Of a stretch of DNA of 45,549 nt, positions 18,306 to 27,064 are shown piece by piece (position 1 is the first letter of the stretch; every line of letters starts with the position of its first letter). The position numbers were made by a program, and so were the translations under genes. The stretch comes from Planctomicrobium piriforme (GTDB taxonomy: Bacteria; Planctomycetota; Planctomycetia; Planctomycetales; Planctomycetaceae): NCBI GenBank assembly GCA_945860955.1, contig CAMATH010000063.1, forward strand, positions 1-45,549, written 5' to 3'. Under the pieces are notes generated by a model. That model ran no database searches. It saw nothing but the letters and a program-made list of their open reading frames with translations, and was not told the DNA's origin.

Positions 18306-18767
18306 TTAGAATCCATTCACGGCGTCGAATTGTTTCGCGAACTCCCGATGGACCACGAATTCCATCAAGAGTTCATCGAAGGCGACGGATCGCGGTTCGA
18401 GCGGCTTTTCGGCATGACATTGCCGGCAGTGGGGAACCTGAATTCGCACTTTGCTCGAATTCGCCCGGCGAAACAGCGTGGAAAAAAGCAGACCGATGAT
18501 ACCAAAACCCAGGTACCACAGGACCGGCGAATCATCGTCATTCTGCGGACTCGGTCGCCGGCGTTTGAACGTGACGACCCGGCTGGTGGGAAGCCCGCAG
18601 GTGGCGCAGACTTTGGGAATGACGCATTGCTCGGTGATGCAGATCCGGATCAGATCGAGTGACTCGAGAGGAATGATCGTCGTGTCATTACGGCATTGCG
18701 GACAGATTCCCCCGGTCATTGGAATAACCCGAGCGAAACAATAGGGACAATCGACGGGTTCAGGCAT
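18306..18767 (-). CDS. Zinc-ribbon membrane protein of unknown function
   Basis: A 153-aa protein with an N-terminal zinc ribbon (Cys7-x-x-Cys10 and Cys22-x-x-Cys25; CPYC..CPQC), a second Cys pair (Cys54-Cys57, CATC), a transmembrane helix (about 83-100, LWYLGFGIIGLLFSTLF) and a fourth Cys pair (Cys114-Cys117, CRQC). The last two pairs flank the helix, so they could form a second ribbon only if they sit on the same side of the membrane. I do not recognise the family. ATG at 18767 chosen because it starts just before the first ribbon; an upstream ATG at 18902 adds 45 unremarkable residues. Confidence 0.7.
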   Translation of the reverse strand: MPEPVDCPYCFARVIPMTGGICPQCRNDTTIIPLESLDLIRICITEQCVIPKVCATCGLPTSRVVTFKRRRPSPQNDDDSPVLWYLGFGIIGLLFSTLFRRANSSKVRIQVPHCRQCHAEKPLEPRSVAFDELLMEFVVHREFAKQFDAVNGF

Positions 18768-19325
18768 GGGGGCGGCGGCGGTACAATCGGTCGGTTTCAC
18801 AAAATACTCAGTGCACAGGAAAATACGACTCTCAATCCTGCGGGTCAAGCGGCCGTCAGGAAACGGATTGGCGAGAGTCCCGGCGAAGAGGCGAAGCCCC
18901 AACGGAGGTCAACTCAGTTCGCGACGGATGGTTCGCTTGGGATGTTGCGCCAACCCCGAGTGCGTCGAGCGACGAAGGTGGCACAGCGGGCCGCGCACTC
19001 GCAACGTAGGCGTCTTTCTCCGAAAGACTGCCTCCACTGTGCCTCCGCCGGCGAAACGACGCACTGGGGCAGTCCCATGACATCGGGCAAATTCGAGGAC
19101 GCGTGAAGTCTGACTGCGGGGTCAATGCAGAACGACAGACGTCGAATACGCTCGAACAGGTCCATATCATCCAAGTCGCCATGCCGCCGCTTCGGACGTC
19201 GACCCGCGCAAAGCGAAAACTCGGCAAGTTGTGCAGAAACTGCCAAATTTAGGGGACAACAGGCTGCCGGCCGGGGGTTCGTCTTGACGGATCAGCGATT
19301 CGCAGGCCAAAATAGCGGAAGCGCA
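18768..19325. other. Intergenic region between divergent genes
   Basis: These 558 bp separate the zinc-ribbon gene (minus) and the FHA gene (plus). The open frames inside (for example on the plus strand from 19125 into the FHA gene) have Arg/Ser-rich translations with no domain. I see no clear repeat, RNA or terminator; promoters for both genes must lie here. Confidence 0.4.
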
Positions 19326-19862
19326 ATGCGGGAAGCGGTTTCCGGCGAATGCGCCGACTCCAGGAACTGGGTTTCCCCCGTGTTCGCGCAATTGGTTCCC
19401 GTTGATGGTGGCGTACCGATCACAATCGATCGGGATGTGTGCGTCATTGGCCGGCAGCGGGAGGGGTGTGATGTGGTCGTCGAACGCAAAAGCGTTTCGA
19501 AAATGCACTGCATTCTGGTCAAAACCGACGGCCTGCTGTTCGTTCGCGACCTGTTCAGTACCAATGGCACCAAGGTGAACGGGCAACGAATCACCCGCGG
19601 GGCGCTGCTTCCGGGAGACACGCTCTCGCTGGCGGGAGAAAAGTTCCGAATCCACCTGGGGCCATCACCCGCAGCCAGCGAGTCAGCGAATAACGATCAT
19701 ACGGTGGAAATGGTCATACCCGATGAAGACGAGTCGTTTGGCAACGGCGATCTTGTCGCGAACGGGCACAACCAGGTCTCCGAGGGTTCTGCGGCGGGGA
19801 TGAAATTCGTGCGTCTGCCCCCTGGGGGGATTGCACTCGACACTGGACATGGGCAACAGTAG
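19326..19862 (+). CDS. FHA domain protein
   Basis: A 178-aa cytoplasmic protein with one forkhead-associated domain (about residues 38-105), which binds phosphothreonine peptides made by Ser/Thr kinases. Diagnostic residues are present: the GR pair (GRQREGCDVVV, about 42-43), the RKSVSKMHC segment with the phosphate-contacting Ser and structural His, and STNGTKVNGQRI with the Asn-Gly. The C-terminal 60 residues are acidic and probably disordered. The ATG at 19326 has GCGGAA just upstream; the longer frame from 19125 adds a basic tail without homology. A Ser/Thr kinase is encoded 4.4 kb away, but the two are not in one operon, so a direct link is only a guess. Confidence 0.85.
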   Translation: MREAVSGECADSRNWVSPVFAQLVPVDGGVPITIDRDVCVIGRQREGCDVVVERKSVSKMHCILVKTDGLLFVRDLFSTNGTKVNGQRITRGALLPGDTLSLAGEKFRIHLGPSPAASESANNDHTVEMVIPDEDESFGNGDLVANGHNQVSEGSAAGMKFVRLPPGGIALDTGHGQQ

Positions 19863-20313
19863 CCGGTGATCGGTCGCTGGGCCACGACGTCCACGGCACG
19901 ACAACGGTGACCTGTGAATTCTCACTGCGCGAGCCAGGGAGGGTGGCGTGGATTAAATCCACGCCACGGCCAGCGAACGCAGCGAGGGGGCCGAGAAGCC
20001 GAACTGCGGAATGTGGTTTTGCAGCGATGAGAGCGCTTACGACGGACGGAAAGAATTTGACAGGATGAAGAGGATGAAAGGGATGAACAGGATGGAGTTG
20101 CTCGCCATTCCTGCTCTCTGGATAAGCGGCTGAAATCGAAAAACTCCCAATCCACAAGATTGACTGTCGCCTCAGCAATCCTGTACATCCTTTTCATCCC
20201 TTTCATCCTGTCTAAAAATACAACGACTCGCGAGCGCGGCGAGTCGGCAGTGCGAGTATCAACGGGCTTTGCTGTTGGAGTTCGGGCGATCCTAGTGACG
20301 AAGCGGGCCGTTG
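19863..20313. repeat. Intergenic repeat cluster (25-bp palindrome and inverted GGATGA repeats)
   Basis: A perfect 25-nt palindrome (19943-19967, centre at 19955, GTGGCGTGGATT then A then AATCCACGCCAC) is followed by two 35-bp copies of a purine-rich unit in inverted orientation: 20059-20093 (GACAGGATGAAGAGGATGAA..) and 20178-20212, which match at 31 of 35 positions after reverse complementing. Units of the GACAGGATGAAAGGGATGAA kind recur between genes in other environmental bacteria. No gene is supported here. Confidence 0.75.
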
Positions 20314-20356
20314 AAAAAAAACACCGGCGGGGTCCCATTGGGTCACCCACCGGTGT
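20314..20356 (-). terminator. Rho-independent terminator of the PPC-domain gene
   Basis: Read on the minus strand, a stem CACCGGTGGG..CCCCGCCGGTG (20322-20355) is followed by eight T residues (20314-20321). It lies 68 bp past the stop of the gene starting at 22745. Confidence 0.85.
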
Positions 20357-20423
20357 TGAGTTGCTTGCGGCACACCACTTCGAGCGACCAAAAGGATCAA
20401 CTCGAAGTGGATGGTTCAATTCC

Positions 20424-22745
20424 TCACTCGACGGTCAGCGCCGTATTTCCCGACGCCGCCGGCAATTTCGCCGCTCCATTCATCCCTTCGCCCGCGACCA
20501 CCACGTTCGCGACGGCACCCACCGCCGCGTCGGCCGCCGCGTCGAGTTCGAACTCCACGTCGCTCTTGTCGGCGGGGATCATCGCCGCGGGAGCGGTCAC
20601 TCCCTTGGGCAGATTCTGGAACGTCAATGTGATCGGCCCGTTGTACGCGGGGTTGCGGACAACGGCGATCTTGACTTTCAACTTGCCCCCCTTGGCGATC
20701 TTCGCGCCGCCAAAGTCGGGCTTCACTTCAAACGGCGCCTGCAGCCGCAACGACAATGCGGGGATCGGCTGCACGTTTGTCACATTGCCCTGCTTCCCCG
20801 TGCCAATCAGCACCGCGCTGAACTGGCCCAGCGGAGCCTGCGCGTTGGCGGCGAAGACGATGTCGACTTCCTTCGCCCCCTTCGGAATCGGTTTGACAGC
20901 CGCCGTGACGCCCGGCGGCAGTCCGTTCGCAGGCGGCAACACCGCGATCGCCACTTCCTCGGCGAAATCTCCCGTGGGGGCCAACAACACCTTCACGGTC
21001 GCCGACAGATCCTTGCCAAACACAATCTCCGGCTTGTCGGTCTTGAGGACGAACAGCGGTGCCGGGTTGATCCCGACAGCCACCGTCTGTGCGAGAGCCG
21101 CCGGGGGGACCGGCAGGTTGCTGAACGCCGCCCGTTGAGCGGCGGAGACTGTCGCGACCGCCGTGTATTGGGTGGCCCCTGAAGTCGCCTTGCCGGCGAT
21201 TTTCAGATTGTAGACCTTTCCGGGAGCGACATTCGGGGCGGCGGCGACGGTCAGCACCGTCGTCGCGAGTCCGGGACCGATGACGGTTGGCGTCGCCACG
21301 ACTCCTTCCGGCGCGTCGACCAGCGACAGTTCAATCGGGCCGCCAAAGCTGCCCCGAACCGCGTTGATGGTGATGCTCGCCAATCCCCCCGCAGGGATGT
21401 TCAGAGTGTCCGCCGTCGCGGCCAGTTCAAACTTATCGGCGAACGGGGCGACCGCGATCCGGTAGGCGAACTCGGTTCCTCCACGGCGATGCAGATCCTC
21501 GACCACCAGGGTGTAATCCCCGTCTGCAGGGAATGTGTAGTCGATGATTCCGTCGGCTGTTCCGACGTCGTCCGCTGATGCCACTTCCGCACCGTCGGTC
21601 TTCAACAGACGCAGGAACAGGTCGCAGGGAGATCCCGCCTGACGGGTGACTGCGGTGAACACGTACCGGGTTCCCGCCTTCGCGGTGAAGATGAAGCGGT
21701 CGATGTCGCCCGGAGCGTCGAAGCGGCCATTCAGGCTTGCCTCGACCGGAACCCGGGTCGCCTGGGCCTGCTCGTTGTTCGGTTCAACGTCCATCGCTTC
21801 GGGAGTGCTGCCAACCGAGACCACGCCAAACCCGCTGCTCTTCGCGCCGTTCGTTTTCGCTCCCAACGGGAGGTAGGCGAACGGTGAGTCGGCCGGGAGG
21901 GCGACGGGGACCGGCTGGACCCCGTCGACCGATTTCCCCGCGAAAGTCACCTGGGCGGGCGCACCGCGCTGAACCCCCATCGGATAGGGAACTGTCACGC
22001 ACGGAAAGTCGCCAATCCGCAGACGGTACAGGAAGTTGCCGCCTCCTTGAAAGCGGATGTCGCGGACTTCGACGATGTAGTCCCCCGCCTCTTTCAGGGT
22101 GTACGAAATCATCGAATCGGAGCCGAGACCCAGGGCGTCATCGCTGTAGGCGAGTTCGCGTCCCTTGGCGTCGAGCAGGCGAACCATGGAATCAAGCGGG
22201 GAACCGAGCCGACGGGCCAGGACTTCGATCGAAATCTTCTGGCCAGCCGCCCCGGTGAACTTGTAATAGTCACGCGACAGGTTGTCGACATAGCCATCGA
22301 CCGCCGCCGGTATTGTGATCGCCTGGGCGTTGGCCAGCACCTGGTTCGGTCGAACCTGCGCCACGCTGGGCAGATCATCGACCGCGAACAACTTGAGGTT
22401 GGAAATCCCCTGCGGTGTGGCGATTCGCACACCGTAAATCCCGACAGCCGCGTCCGCAGGAAGTTTGAGGCGGTAGGTGACTTCGGCGGCATTCGTGCCG
22501 TTGCCCGCCAGGTCCGTTGGCAACGTCACTTCCGCCGGGAATCCGGTCCAAAGCTGAGTTGGGCCGGCGAGATTGCCACCGCGGATTTTGACGTCGATTG
22601 TCTGGCCCGGGGGAGCAGCCTGTGGCGAGGTGGAACTGATAGCCGGTATCGCAGGCTGGGCCTGAACCGCCGACGAAATCACGCAGAAGCCCAAAGCGAA
22701 GGCCGGCAAAAACAGGCCGACTCGGGCACGGAGGGAGAGGCGCAT
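20424..22745 (-). CDS. Exported protein with two PPC domains
   Basis: A 773-aa secreted or surface protein. It has a signal peptide (1-30, ending AVQAQ), an IPT/TIG-like first segment (about 33-122, ISSTSPQAAPPGQTIDVKIR), a first pre-peptidase C-terminal domain (about 148-240, VDNLSRDYYKFTGAAGQKIS; DYIVEVRD), a second (about 318-420, EPNNEQAQATRVP; GDIDRFIFTAKAGTRYVF; GDYTLVVEDLHRRGG), and a C-terminal half of repeated beta domains that look like alpha-galactosidase NEW3-type or Ig folds (VTAAVKPIPKGAKEVDIVFA). No protease or other catalytic domain is seen, so it is probably structural or a binding protein. ATG at 22745, with GGAG 10 nt upstream, chosen over the upstream ATG at 22946, which would hide the signal peptide. 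Confidence 0.85.
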   Translation of the reverse strand: MRLSLRARVGLFLPAFALGFCVISSAVQAQPAIPAISSTSPQAAPPGQTIDVKIRGGNLAGPTQLWTGFPAEVTLPTDLAGNGTNAAEVTYRLKLPADAAVGIYGVRIATPQGISNLKLFAVDDLPSVAQVRPNQVLANAQAITIPAAVDGYVDNLSRDYYKFTGAAGQKISIEVLARRLGSPLDSMVRLLDAKGRELAYSDDALGLGSDSMISYTLKEAGDYIVEVRDIRFQGGGNFLYRLRIGDFPCVTVPYPMGVQRGAPAQVTFAGKSVDGVQPVPVALPADSPFAYLPLGAKTNGAKSSGFGVVSVGSTPEAMDVEPNNEQAQATRVPVEASLNGRFDAPGDIDRFIFTAKAGTRYVFTAVTRQAGSPCDLFLRLLKTDGAEVASADDVGTADGIIDYTFPADGDYTLVVEDLHRRGGTEFAYRIAVAPFADKFELAATADTLNIPAGGLASITINAVRGSFGGPIELSLVDAPEGVVATPTVIGPGLATTVLTVAAAPNVAPGKVYNLKIAGKATSGATQYTAVATVSAAQRAAFSNLPVPPAALAQTVAVGINPAPLFVLKTDKPEIVFGKDLSATVKVLLAPTGDFAEEVAIAVLPPANGLPPGVTAAVKPIPKGAKEVDIVFAANAQAPLGQFSAVLIGTGKQGNVTNVQPIPALSLRLQAPFEVKPDFGGAKIAKGGKLKVKIAVVRNPAYNGPITLTFQNLPKGVTAPAAMIPADKSDVEFELDAAADAAVGAVANVVVAGEGMNGAAKLPAASGNTALTVE

Positions 22746-23125
22746 GGTTTGATGTCTCCGAGGCGTACAGGCGTCAATCCGCAGCCTGAAGGGAGTCAAC
22801 ATTCGCGGATGCGAGATCGACGATTCAGACCAACGGCTGGTGGGGCTTCGCTCTCCGCGATTGGTGAAACCATCGGAGAAGCGGAGGGACAAGTGGGGAG
22901 GGCTGGGCAATTCGTGAGGCTGACTCACAAATCGCCAGTCGTTCAATGGATCAATCTATCCGCATGATAGAGAGGGGGGGGAAGGGGCGTCAAAGGAGTT
23001 GATCGTCCGGAAATTCCGATTGCCGAAATTAGAAAGTTGAGACTGAAGAAAAAACACCGTCGCCGATTGCACGGCAGAGAAGGGGCATCTTCTCAGCGAG
23101 TCAACGGATTGTAGTACGCGGTTGA
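22746..23125. other. Intergenic region upstream of the PPC-domain gene
   Basis: 380 bp between two minus-strand genes. It should hold the promoter of the PPC-domain gene. Around 23049-23096 a small stem (GAGAAG..CTTCTC) and a second weak one followed in the minus-strand direction by six T residues may end the protease/permease transcript. Nothing else recognised. Confidence 0.35.
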
Positions 23126-23722
23126 TCACCCGGTGAGTTGAAATTCAGCAACAAGTATCGCGGTTAAAACAAGCCAGGTGATTCCGGCCTGACGCCACGA
23201 AACCGGTTGTGGGTGCGGTCCAAAGCCAAAAGGGCCGGATTGACCATTCCACAGGGCGAAGCCGAGCGGCACGGTGGCGACTCCGAACGCCACCAGCGTC
23301 CAGGCGGGGGAACCATGTCGAACCAGATCCCCCGCGTCTCCCACTCCCCACCACACACCAACCGCCAGGTACAGCCCGTTGGTGACCAGGCAGAATCCCG
23401 CGAAAAACCTCCAAAGGTGCGTCGTGGAATGCTGGAGCAACGACGTGAATCCCCACAACACCAGTGGCAGCACAACTCCCACGACCGGCCCGCCCCACAC
23501 GATCACGAGCGGATATGAATTTGACTCGACATCGGTACGGGAGATCGCGAAAGGATGCAATACGACTTTCGTCACCCGCGCTCCCGATGCCCATGCCGCC
23601 AGAGCATGGCCGCTTTCGTGGACGATCTGCATTCCCAGCCAGCAGAGAGTCAGAAACGGTACCACAAAAAACCAACGGGCCACACCGAGAGAGTCGGTTG
23701 GCCCGTTGGAGGGTTGGGTCAT
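23126..23722 (-). CDS. M50-like membrane metalloprotease
   Basis: A 198-aa integral membrane protein with about five to six hydrophobic segments. The first contains MQIVHESGHALAAWASGARV, a HExxH zinc motif placed inside a helix as in site-2-protease (M50B-like, PF13398) proteins. The next segment, WGGPVVGVVLPLVLWG, corresponds to the family's second region. The third zinc ligand (Asp in the LDG or NPxxDG block) is not obvious in this short protein, so activity is uncertain. ATG at 23722 (MTQPSNGPTDSLG) chosen; upstream codons overlap the permease. It lies 26 bp after the permease stop, so it is probably co-transcribed with it. Confidence 0.78.
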   Translation of the reverse strand: MTQPSNGPTDSLGVARWFFVVPFLTLCWLGMQIVHESGHALAAWASGARVTKVVLHPFAISRTDVESNSYPLVIVWGGPVVGVVLPLVLWGFTSLLQHSTTHLWRFFAGFCLVTNGLYLAVGVWWGVGDAGDLVRHGSPAWTLVAFGVATVPLGFALWNGQSGPFGFGPHPQPVSWRQAGITWLVLTAILVAEFQLTG

Positions 23723-23748
23723 GAATCGGAATCCGTGGCCAAGGAAAC

Positions 23749-25248
23749 TCAGGCCGTCGTGCTGGCGGCTTTGACCGGATCCCGGAAGCCAAGCCAGAAC
23801 AGGATCATCGAGGCCAAAGCTCCCAATGCGGGCCACAGCCAAATGTGGAACCAGTCTTTTCGTTGGGCCACTCGCCATTCGAGGCGGGTGACTTTACCGT
23901 CGGAGTTCGCGTCCGCCTTTTTGACCGCTTCGGCCAAGTCGGCTTTGGCGTAACGGATCTCGTTCGCTTCGCCTTCGTTTTCCACAAGTTCCGCCGGGAG
24001 GGCATCGGCGGTGAGAGTCCCGTCTTCCTTGAGGCTCAACGCTTTCGCGAGTCCCTTTTCTCCAGTCACATCCCAGGCGGGAATCGCGACTTTTTTACTT
24101 TCGGAGGTTCCCTTGTCGCCCTTGACGGTCGCCACCACCTGCGACGACGGATAGGCGTCGACCGTTTTTCCCGCGAGATAGTTTCCGACAAACATTCCGA
24201 CTCCCAATGTCACGAACGCGATAAAGCTCTGGGCGCTCGCGCGGGTCGCCGCCGTCACCCGGCTGTCGACGTAAATCTGGCTGGCGACGAAGAAGAAGTC
24301 ATAGCAGATGCCATGCAGGACCAGTCCGAACACCACCAGCGGGAAGGCGAGTGTGCCAAAGCAAAAATAGCGCACCACCCAGGCGGCCATCCCGACCGCC
24401 AGCATTTTCTTCACGCCCAACCGGGCGATGAAGAAGGGCATCGCCGCCATGAAACCGACTTCCGACAACTGACCAATCGTTTGCAGCGCGGTGGGATACG
24501 GAGCATCGATTTCTCCCAGAAACACATTCGCGAAGCTGTAGTAGAACGACAGTGGAATGCAGATGAAGAACGAGCAGACCACGAAGACCAGAAACGACGG
24601 ATCCTTCAGCAAACTCAACACGCCCTGTCGATCATCGGCGGGAAGGGCCGCGGAAGCGTTCTTGCCGGCGGGAGGGGTATGCGGAAGCGTCAACGCGAAC
24701 ACACCCAGCAACGCCGAGAAGACACCCGACAGCACAATCGGGGAATTCGGCGTCTGAATGACCGCGGGCAGTACATCCTTCATCTTGGGGTTCTGTAGCA
24801 CAAACCCGACGATCCACCCGACGACGATCCAGCCCCAGGTTCCCCAGACGCGAATCGGCGGGAACTCCTTCTCGGGCTCCTTGATGTTCGCGAAACTGAT
24901 GGAATTCGTCAGTGCCAACGTGGGCATGTAGCACATCGCGTAGATCAGCATGATGACCCACAACGGTGTGAAATCTGTGGTATAGGCCGCCGCGAACATC
25001 AGGGCGGCTCCCACCAGATGCAGGATCGCGATCATCTTTTCGGTCGCAAACATCTTGTCGGCGAGGAAGCCCATATACAGCGGGGAGATCATCGCGGCGA
25101 TCGCGGTCGTCCCATAGATCAGGCCGATTTGCGCCCCGGTGAATCCCAGCACGCTCCCGAGATACGCCCCCATCGGGACGGCCCAGGCCCCCCAGATGGC
25201 GTACTGCAGGAACATCATGATCGAGAGTTTGAGCTTCACTGGCGACAT
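23749..25248 (-). CDS. MFS transporter, NHS (nucleoside:H+ symporter) type, with EF-hand insertion
   Basis: A 499-aa inner-membrane permease with 12 predicted helices. The N-terminal LQYAIWGAWAVPMGAYLG, LIYGTTAIAAMISPLYMGFL, ADKMFATEKMIAILHLVGA and the later FPPIRVWGTWGWIVVGW are characteristic of the NHS family (NupG/XapB relatives), which import nucleosides with protons. Unusually, between helices 11 and 12 there is an insertion of about 100 residues (about 365-465) ending in DANSDGKVTRLE (446-457), a textbook EF-hand calcium loop with ligands at positions 1, 3, 5, 9 and 12; EDGTLTADALPAEL before it may be a degenerate partner. This loop should face the periplasm. The substrate is uncertain. 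Divergent from lysS, with an AGGTG site upstream of the ATG. Confidence 0.88.
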   Translation of the reverse strand: MSPVKLKLSIMMFLQYAIWGAWAVPMGAYLGSVLGFTGAQIGLIYGTTAIAAMISPLYMGFLADKMFATEKMIAILHLVGAALMFAAAYTTDFTPLWVIMLIYAMCYMPTLALTNSISFANIKEPEKEFPPIRVWGTWGWIVVGWIVGFVLQNPKMKDVLPAVIQTPNSPIVLSGVFSALLGVFALTLPHTPPAGKNASAALPADDRQGVLSLLKDPSFLVFVVCSFFICIPLSFYYSFANVFLGEIDAPYPTALQTIGQLSEVGFMAAMPFFIARLGVKKMLAVGMAAWVVRYFCFGTLAFPLVVFGLVLHGICYDFFFVASQIYVDSRVTAATRASAQSFIAFVTLGVGMFVGNYLAGKTVDAYPSSQVVATVKGDKGTSESKKVAIPAWDVTGEKGLAKALSLKEDGTLTADALPAELVENEGEANEIRYAKADLAEAVKKADANSDGKVTRLEWRVAQRKDWFHIWLWPALGALASMILFWLGFRDPVKAASTTA

Positions 25249-25500
25249 GGAGCGACACCTGAACGGAAGGGAAACCGGGTGGGTGGGAACGGCGGCGGGA
25301 CGTGCGACAGGCTGGGCCTGCCGGGACGGTCGGAATCATCCCGATTCCCGCGACCCGAGGCAAGCGAACAGCCTTGACGGGCGCGCCGATTCGCCCGATA
25401 GTGGTCCGTTCGCCTCCCGACTGACCGGAGGCCGGGGTACGTGCCGAGCTGGGTGTGTCTTCCCGTTGATTTCGCGACAAGCCGACCATTTTGAACGACC

Positions 25501-27030
25501 ATGAGTGAACCCGATCGTCTGGAACAAGCCCGCCTCGACAAGCTGCGCGAGATCGAAGCCCTGGGAATCGATCCCTGGGGCGAACGGTTCGACGATCACA
25601 AACCGATCCGCCAGGCCCGTGCCGAGTGCCCGGCCGAAGCGGGCGTCGTGGGCTCGGTCTGCCGCGTCGCCGGCCGGATCATGCTGCGGAACAACAAGGG
25701 AAAACTCAAATTCTTCCACATCCAGGACTGGACCGGCCGCATCCAGGTGATGTGTTCCAAAGCCGACTTTTCCGAAGCGCAATGGAAGCTCGTCGAACTG
25801 CTCGACTTGGGGGATCTCGTCGGCATCGACGGTCACCTGAAAGTCAGCAACACCGGCGAAAAGACGATCGGGGCCACCCAGGTCACGTTCCTTACCAAGT
25901 CACTCGCGCAACCTCCGGAAAAGTTTCACGGCGCAAAAGACATCGAATTGCTGCTCCGCCAGCGGTACATCGATCTCATTTACAACGACGGCGTGCTGGC
26001 CCGCATGCTGCAGCGTGGCAAGATCATCGACTCGATCCGCCAGACGCTGCGCGAACGGAATTTCGTGGAAGCCGAGACACCGGTTCTGCACGCGATCGCC
26101 GGCGGTGCCGCCGCCCGGCCGTTCACCACGCACCACAACGCCCTCGACATGGGACTGTTCCTGCGGATTGCGCTCGAACTCCACCTCAAGCGGCTCATGG
26201 TGGGAGGGGTCGAACGGGTGTACGAGATCGGCCGGGTGTTTCGGAATGAGGGGGTCGACAGCACCCACAATCCCGAATTCACGATGATTGAGCTGTACCA
26301 GGCGTACGGCGATTACGAGTCAATGATGGAGCTGACCGAGGCGATCTTCACGAACGCGATCCGCGCGCTCACCGACGCAGCGATCGCCGCGGGGGAAGAG
26401 CCTCCCGCGAACCCCTTCATCCGTCCCTGGGGAGACAAGCTGGTCGACTTCACCGCGCCGTGGAAGCGGGCGAAATACGGCGACCTGTTCAAGGAACACG
26501 CCGGCTGTGAAATGCACGACACCGCCGCCGTCGCCGAGGTCGCCCGCAAGCACCACATCGAAACCGCCGGCAAGCACCCCGACGTCGTGATCAACGATGT
26601 CTTCGAAGCGGTGGTCGAAGACCATCTGACCGGCCCGGTGTTCGTCATCGACTACCCGGCGGCGATGTGCCCCCTGACCAAAAGGAAAAAGGGACACCCA
26701 GAAATCGCCGAGCGGTTCGAGTTGTTCATCCACGGGATGGAACTCGCCAACGCCTACACCGAACTCAACGACCCCCGGCTGCAGGAAGAATTGTTCCAGA
26801 CACAGCTCGCGGGACTGTCGGCGGAAGACAGCATGGCGAAGATGGACCACGACTTCGTGCGGGCGCTCAAGGTCGGCATGCCGCCGGCGGGGGGCCTGGG
26901 CATTGGCATCGACCGCCTGGTGATGCTCCTGACCAACAGCCACAGCATCCGCGACGTGATCTACTTCCCCCTGCTGCGGCACGAACGCCCGGCGGGCGCG
27001 AAGGAGGAAGACGCGTCCGACGAAGCCTGA
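25501..27030 (+). CDS. lysS: Lysyl-tRNA synthetase, class II
   Basis: A 509-aa enzyme of normal length that charges tRNA-Lys with lysine using ATP, in the cytoplasm. The N-terminal OB-fold (about 50-155, [20 protein letters not shown]) binds the anticodon. The class II core follows, with motif 1 near [20 protein letters not shown], motif 2 [20 protein letters not shown] (about 241-260) and motif 3 [20 protein letters not shown] (about 464-483). All are intact. ATG at 25501. It is divergent from the MFS gene and converges with the second DUF1501 gene, only 34 bp separating the stops. Confidence 0.96.
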   Translation: MSEPDRLEQARLDKLREIEALGIDPWGERFDDHKPIRQARAECPAEAGVVGSVCRVAGRIMLRNNKGKLKFFHIQDWTGRIQVMCSKADFSEAQWKLVELLDLGDLVGIDGHLKVSNTGEKTIGATQVTFLTKSLAQPPEKFHGAKDIELLLRQRYIDLIYNDGVLARMLQRGKIIDSIRQTLRERNFVEAETPVLHAIAGGAAARPFTTHHNALDMGLFLRIALELHLKRLMVGGVERVYEIGRVFRNEGVDSTHNPEFTMIELYQAYGDYESMMELTEAIFTNAIRALTDAAIAAGEEPPANPFIRPWGDKLVDFTAPWKRAKYGDLFKEHAGCEMHDTAAVAEVARKHHIETAGKHPDVVINDVFEAVVEDHLTGPVFVIDYPAAMCPLTKRKKGHPEIAERFELFIHGMELANAYTELNDPRLQEELFQTQLAGLSAEDSMAKMDHDFVRALKVGMPPAGGLGIGIDRLVMLLTNSHSIRDVIYFPLLRHERPAGAKEEDASDEA

Positions 27031-27064
27031 GACGCTGGAGCCCGCTTCTTTCGGGGACGCCCGC

